Assembly (NCBI RefSeq): GCF_003336425.1
Contig: NZ_QEIO01000049.1
Coordinates: 1-35,309, forward strand
Length of the DNA stretch: 35,309 nt
Direction of reading: 5' to 3'
DNA from: Marinitenerispora sediminis
GTDB taxonomy: Bacteria; Actinomycetota; Actinomycetes; Streptosporangiales; Streptosporangiaceae
This document shows, in pieces, positions 33,169 to 35,309 of this stretch. Each line of letters begins with the position of its first letter. Positions within the stretch are counted from its first letter, which is position 1. Made by a program: the position numbers and the translations under genes. The notes under the pieces were generated by a model. It did no database searches and had not been told where the DNA came from. It saw only the letters and a program-made list of their open reading frames with translations.

Positions 33169-33972
33169 CCGCCCCCGCGCGCACCGGTCGAGGAAACCGC
33201 CGACGACCCGGGCGAACCCGCCCGGGTCGTCGGCGTACAGCCAGTGCCCGCACCCCGGGAACTCCACCAGCTCGGTCCCGGGCCGGCGCTCCGCCATCCG
33301 CCGCGCCATCGACGCCGACAGGATCGTGCTCGCGCCACCGCGCAGCAGCAGCGCGGGCTGCCGCCCCGCTGTCCACTCCGGCCAGTAGTCGCCGAGCAGC
33401 GCCCGCTGCGACGCCATCATGTCCCCGTAGTCGAACAGCAGCCCCCAGCCGTCGGCGAACTCCACCGCGCTGTCCATGAAGTAGCCCGGGTCGGGGATCC
33501 CCATGGCCGCGATGCCGGCCGCCAGCTCCGCGCGCGAGGCGGCGCGGCGCGGCCACCCGCCGACGTCGAGGACCGGGTGCGCGACCTCCGGCTCCCGGGT
33601 GACCGCGCCCATGTCCACGACGACCAGCGCCCGCACCAGCTCCGGATGCCGGGCCGCGAGCAGGTAGCCGACCGCGCCGCCCATCGAGTGCCCCACCACC
33701 GCGGCCGGCGCGAGGCCGAGCGCCCGCACGAACGCCGCGGCGTCCGCCACGTAGGCCTCCGGCCGCAGGTCCCCGCCCTTGTCGGAGCGCCCGTGCCCGC
33801 GCTGGTCGAGCGCGACCAGCCGGTGGCGGCCCCGCAGCGCCACCGCCAGGTCCGCGAAGATCCGGCCCCGGCCGAAATGGCCGTGCAGCGCCAGCACCAC
33901 CGGACCGCCGCCGCCGGAGTCCAGGTACCCGAACCGGCGGCCGTTCACAGTGATGGAGGATTCCGCGAGCAT
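32626..33972 (-). CDS. Alpha/beta-fold hydrolase with an antisense read-through tail
   Basis: The conserved part is about 265 residues (33972 down to about 33175). It has the oxyanion motif LHGHFGRGRIFADL, nucleophile elbow GHSMGG, RGHGRSDKGG and the catalytic His in FPGCGHWLYADDPGGF near the end. That is a complete alpha/beta hydrolase (RsbQ/haloperoxidase-like size). No stop codon follows; the frame runs on for about 180 more codons through the end of the MFS gene on the other strand, adding Gly/His/Glu-rich residues of antisense composition. The normal stop was probably lost. TAGACT (33979-33984) ends six bases before ATG 33972, so a leaderless internal start is possible. The gene lies nine bases after the PP2C phosphatase stop, in one operon. 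Confidence 0.82.
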   Translation of the reverse strand: MLAESSITVNGRRFGYLDSGGGGPVVLALHGHFGRGRIFADLAVALRGRHRLVALDQRGHGRSDKGGDLRPEAYVADAAAFVRALGLAPAAVVGHSMGGAVGYLLAARHPELVRALVVVDMGAVTREPEVAHPVLDVGGWPRRAASRAELAAGIAAMGIPDPGYFMDSAVEFADGWGLLFDYGDMMASQRALLGDYWPEWTAGRQPALLLRGGASTILSASMARRMAERRPGTELVEFPGCGHWLYADDPGGFARVVGGFLDRCARGRSVAGGGGGRRRRGHVAGPAGRRGAPVQQAGGERESHPDDGEGGTQQVRGGVAVPGGDHEAAEPGADRVGEVEGGVVERRGQGGRVLGGVHEAGLQRGDECARDEAEQEHRGDRGGAVLGHGVQHEQHHGDAGHAGEDAGHHGAVGHPAADQVAEGHADAVDGEDEGDGSLAEAGDVGHHR

Positions 33973-33978
33973 CAGGGC

Positions 33979-33984
33979 AGTCTA
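33979..33984 (-). promoter_or_regulatory. -10 element overlapping the phosphatase stop codon
   Basis: Minus-strand TAGACT contains the TAG stop of the phosphatase gene and ends six bases before the hydrolase ATG. It may give the hydrolase its own leaderless transcript within the operon. Confidence 0.4.
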
Positions 33985-35232
33985 GGACGCCCCCCAGCCG
34001 CACGGAGCCGCCCGCGCGCCGCCCTCCGCGGCCTGCGGGCTCACCAGGAGCAGCGCGACGTCGTCGCCGCGGGTCGGAGCGGTGCGCACGAGAGCACTCG
34101 CCACCGCGTCCAGATCGCCCGGATCGGCGCGCGCCAACTCGCCGGCGAGGACCTCGGTGGAGCGCTCGATGTCCACCCCGGGCCTCTCCACCAGCCCGTC
34201 GGTGTAGAGGGCGAGCACCGCACCGGGCGGAAGGTCGACGTCGACAGCCGGGTACTCCACGTCGGGCTCGATCCCCAGCAGCAGCCCCGGCGGCACCCGC
34301 ACCGCCTCGGCACGGCCGTCGGGCCGGCGCAGCAGCGGCGGAGGATGGCCCGCGCTGGCGAGGCGGACGCGGTGCCCGGCCAGGTCGATGCGCGCGTACA
34401 CGCAACTGGCGAACAGGTCGCTGTCGAGGTCGGTGAGCAGCCGGTTCGTGCACGTGAGCACCTCGCTGGGCGACGCGCCGGCGGTGGCGTGCGCGTGCAC
34501 GGCCGTGCGGACCTGGCCCATGAGCGCCGCCGCCTCCACGTCGTGCCCCTGGACGTCGCCGATGGCCGCCGCCGCGGCCGCCGGACCGATCCGGATGAGG
34601 TCGTAGAAGTCCCCGCCGATCCCCATGCCGCGTCCGGCGGGCAGGTAGCGGGCGGCCACCCGCAGCCCCGGCAGGTCCGGCAGGACATGCGGGAGCAGCC
34701 CCGCCTGCAGGCGGTGCGCGAGGTCCCGCTTGGACTCGAAGAGGCGCGCCCGGTCCAGCGACTGGGCGACCAGCCCGGCCAGCGACATGAGGACGGCGCG
34801 CTCCCCCGCGGCGAAGTTCCGGGGCCGCGCGTAGGCCAGGACCAGCGACCCCACCGCGCGGCCGGACGCCATGAGGGGCAGGAACGCCCAGGACGCCATC
34901 CCGTCCTGGTACACGGCGGCCGGATAGGCGCGCCTGAGATCGGCGAAGCTCGTGAAGAAGGACGGCACACCGGTGTTCAGAACATTGGCCGCCGGCGTGG
35001 TCGAACTCAGCGGCACGTTGTCGAACCGGGCCATGAGCTCCGCCGAGTAGCCGCGGTAGCCGTGGATCCGCAGCCGGCCCTCCTCCGCCGTCATCAGCGC
35101 GAGGGCCTCGGCGCCCAGCGCCGGCATCAGCTGGTCGACGGCCTGCTCCACGACGTCGCCCACCCCCACCGTCTCGGTGAGCGTGACCGCGAGGTGCATC
35201 AGGTGGTACAGCACGGCCGACCGGCTCGGCAC
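33982..35232 (-). CDS. GAF-domain PP2C (SpoIIE-type) protein phosphatase
   Basis: A 416-residue predicted serine phosphatase. Residues about 12-165 are a GAF sensor domain (LYHLMHLAVTLTETVGVGDVVEQAVDQLMPALGAEALAL, VGSLVLAYARPRNFAAGERAVL). Residues about 185-400 are the PP2C_SIG catalytic domain with its metal Asp motifs: GGDFYDLI, IGDVQGHD, LYTDGLVE and GDDVALLL. Such proteins dephosphorylate anti-sigma-antagonist proteins (RsbU/RsbP type) and are abundant in streptomycetes. GTG 35232 has GGGGAG six bases upstream. The frame stays open to the window edge, so a longer form beginning outside cannot be excluded. It is followed nine bases later by an alpha/beta hydrolase gene, recalling the B. 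subtilis RsbP/RsbQ pair. Confidence 0.9.
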   Translation of the reverse strand: MPSRSAVLYHLMHLAVTLTETVGVGDVVEQAVDQLMPALGAEALALMTAEEGRLRIHGYRGYSAELMARFDNVPLSSTTPAANVLNTGVPSFFTSFADLRRAYPAAVYQDGMASWAFLPLMASGRAVGSLVLAYARPRNFAAGERAVLMSLAGLVAQSLDRARLFESKRDLAHRLQAGLLPHVLPDLPGLRVAARYLPAGRGMGIGGDFYDLIRIGPAAAAAAIGDVQGHDVEAAALMGQVRTAVHAHATAGASPSEVLTCTNRLLTDLDSDLFASCVYARIDLAGHRVRLASAGHPPPLLRRPDGRAEAVRVPPGLLLGIEPDVEYPAVDVDLPPGAVLALYTDGLVERPGVDIERSTEVLAGELARADPGDLDAVASALVRTAPTRGDDVALLLVSPQAAEGGARAAPCGWGAS

Positions 35233-35309
35233 CGCCGACTCCCCGGGCCGCCCGCTCCTCCGGCCCGGCGTCCCGGCCGGGATCGGGCACCAGCATGCGC
35301 GGCCGGGAC

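Noticed and set aside
32954-35296. 780-codon minus-strand frame from the window edge
   Set aside because: It is an out-of-phase shadow of the GAF-PP2C and hydrolase genes, Arg/Gly/Ala-rich and without motifs.

Overview
The window is very G+C-rich, with GC-biased third positions, frequent GTG starts and several apparent leaderless starts. Gene content (TetR, MerR/TipAS, AraC/VOC pair, DrrC-like UvrA, SUKH-3, SpoIIE-type phosphatase) points to a filamentous actinomycete, probably of the Nocardiopsaceae/Streptomycetaceae type; genus cannot be fixed from this sequence. No rRNA, tRNA, CRISPR array or intact transposon was seen.

Layout. 75-1964 (minus): tetR followed by an SGNH esterase. 2251-3958 (minus): GntR-TetR hybrid regulator and a broken ABC substrate-binding gene. 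4084-5675 (plus): GNAT acetyltransferase and alpha/beta hydrolase. 6041-8212 (plus): MerR, then an AraC/VOC pair. 8846-11158: UvrA-like duplicated ATPase of the drug-resistance type. 11726-12382 (minus): mycothiol-dependent maleylpyruvate-isomerase-like protein. 12395-13708: gene-poor strip with AT-richer patches and dyads, a Tn3-type transposase remnant and a truncated second SDR gene. 13705-15280: SDR and TetR genes transcribed divergently from one 37-bp nested palindrome. 15638-17291 (minus): DUF2268 zinc-protease-like gene plus MerR-TipAS regulator behind a MerR-type 19-bp-spacer promoter. 17847-18593: CPBP membrane protease. 18631-20191 (minus): tandem-HTH MerR and TetR. 20321-24500: cysteine hydrolase, epoxide hydrolase, WYL regulator, Rid protein, HxlR regulator and a small protein. 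24641-28805: ABC exporter and an NAD(P)-binding reductase-like gene diverging from two near-identical MerR-type promoters, then a second NAD(P)-binding gene. 28921-31692: broken SUKH-3 gene, cupin, GlxA-type AraC regulator, flavin-binding PNPOx-like protein. 31960-35232: MFS exporter converging on an alpha/beta hydrolase that follows a GAF-PP2C phosphatase gene.

How it works together. The window reads as a set of small sensor-effector cassettes: eleven one-component regulators from seven families, most next to a detoxification enzyme, hydrolase or exporter, and many with a readable operator in the intergenic gap. The most interesting items are the TipAS-MerR/DUF2268 operon with its classic distorted promoter, the divergent pair of MerR promoters between the ABC exporter and the NmrA-like gene (no MerR gene adjacent), the nested palindrome carrying two symmetrical promoters, and the phosphatase-hydrolase pair that resembles the RsbP/RsbQ idea. 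Three genes are broken (substrate-binding protein, second SDR, SUKH-3), two by apparent one-base shifts in short G/C runs.
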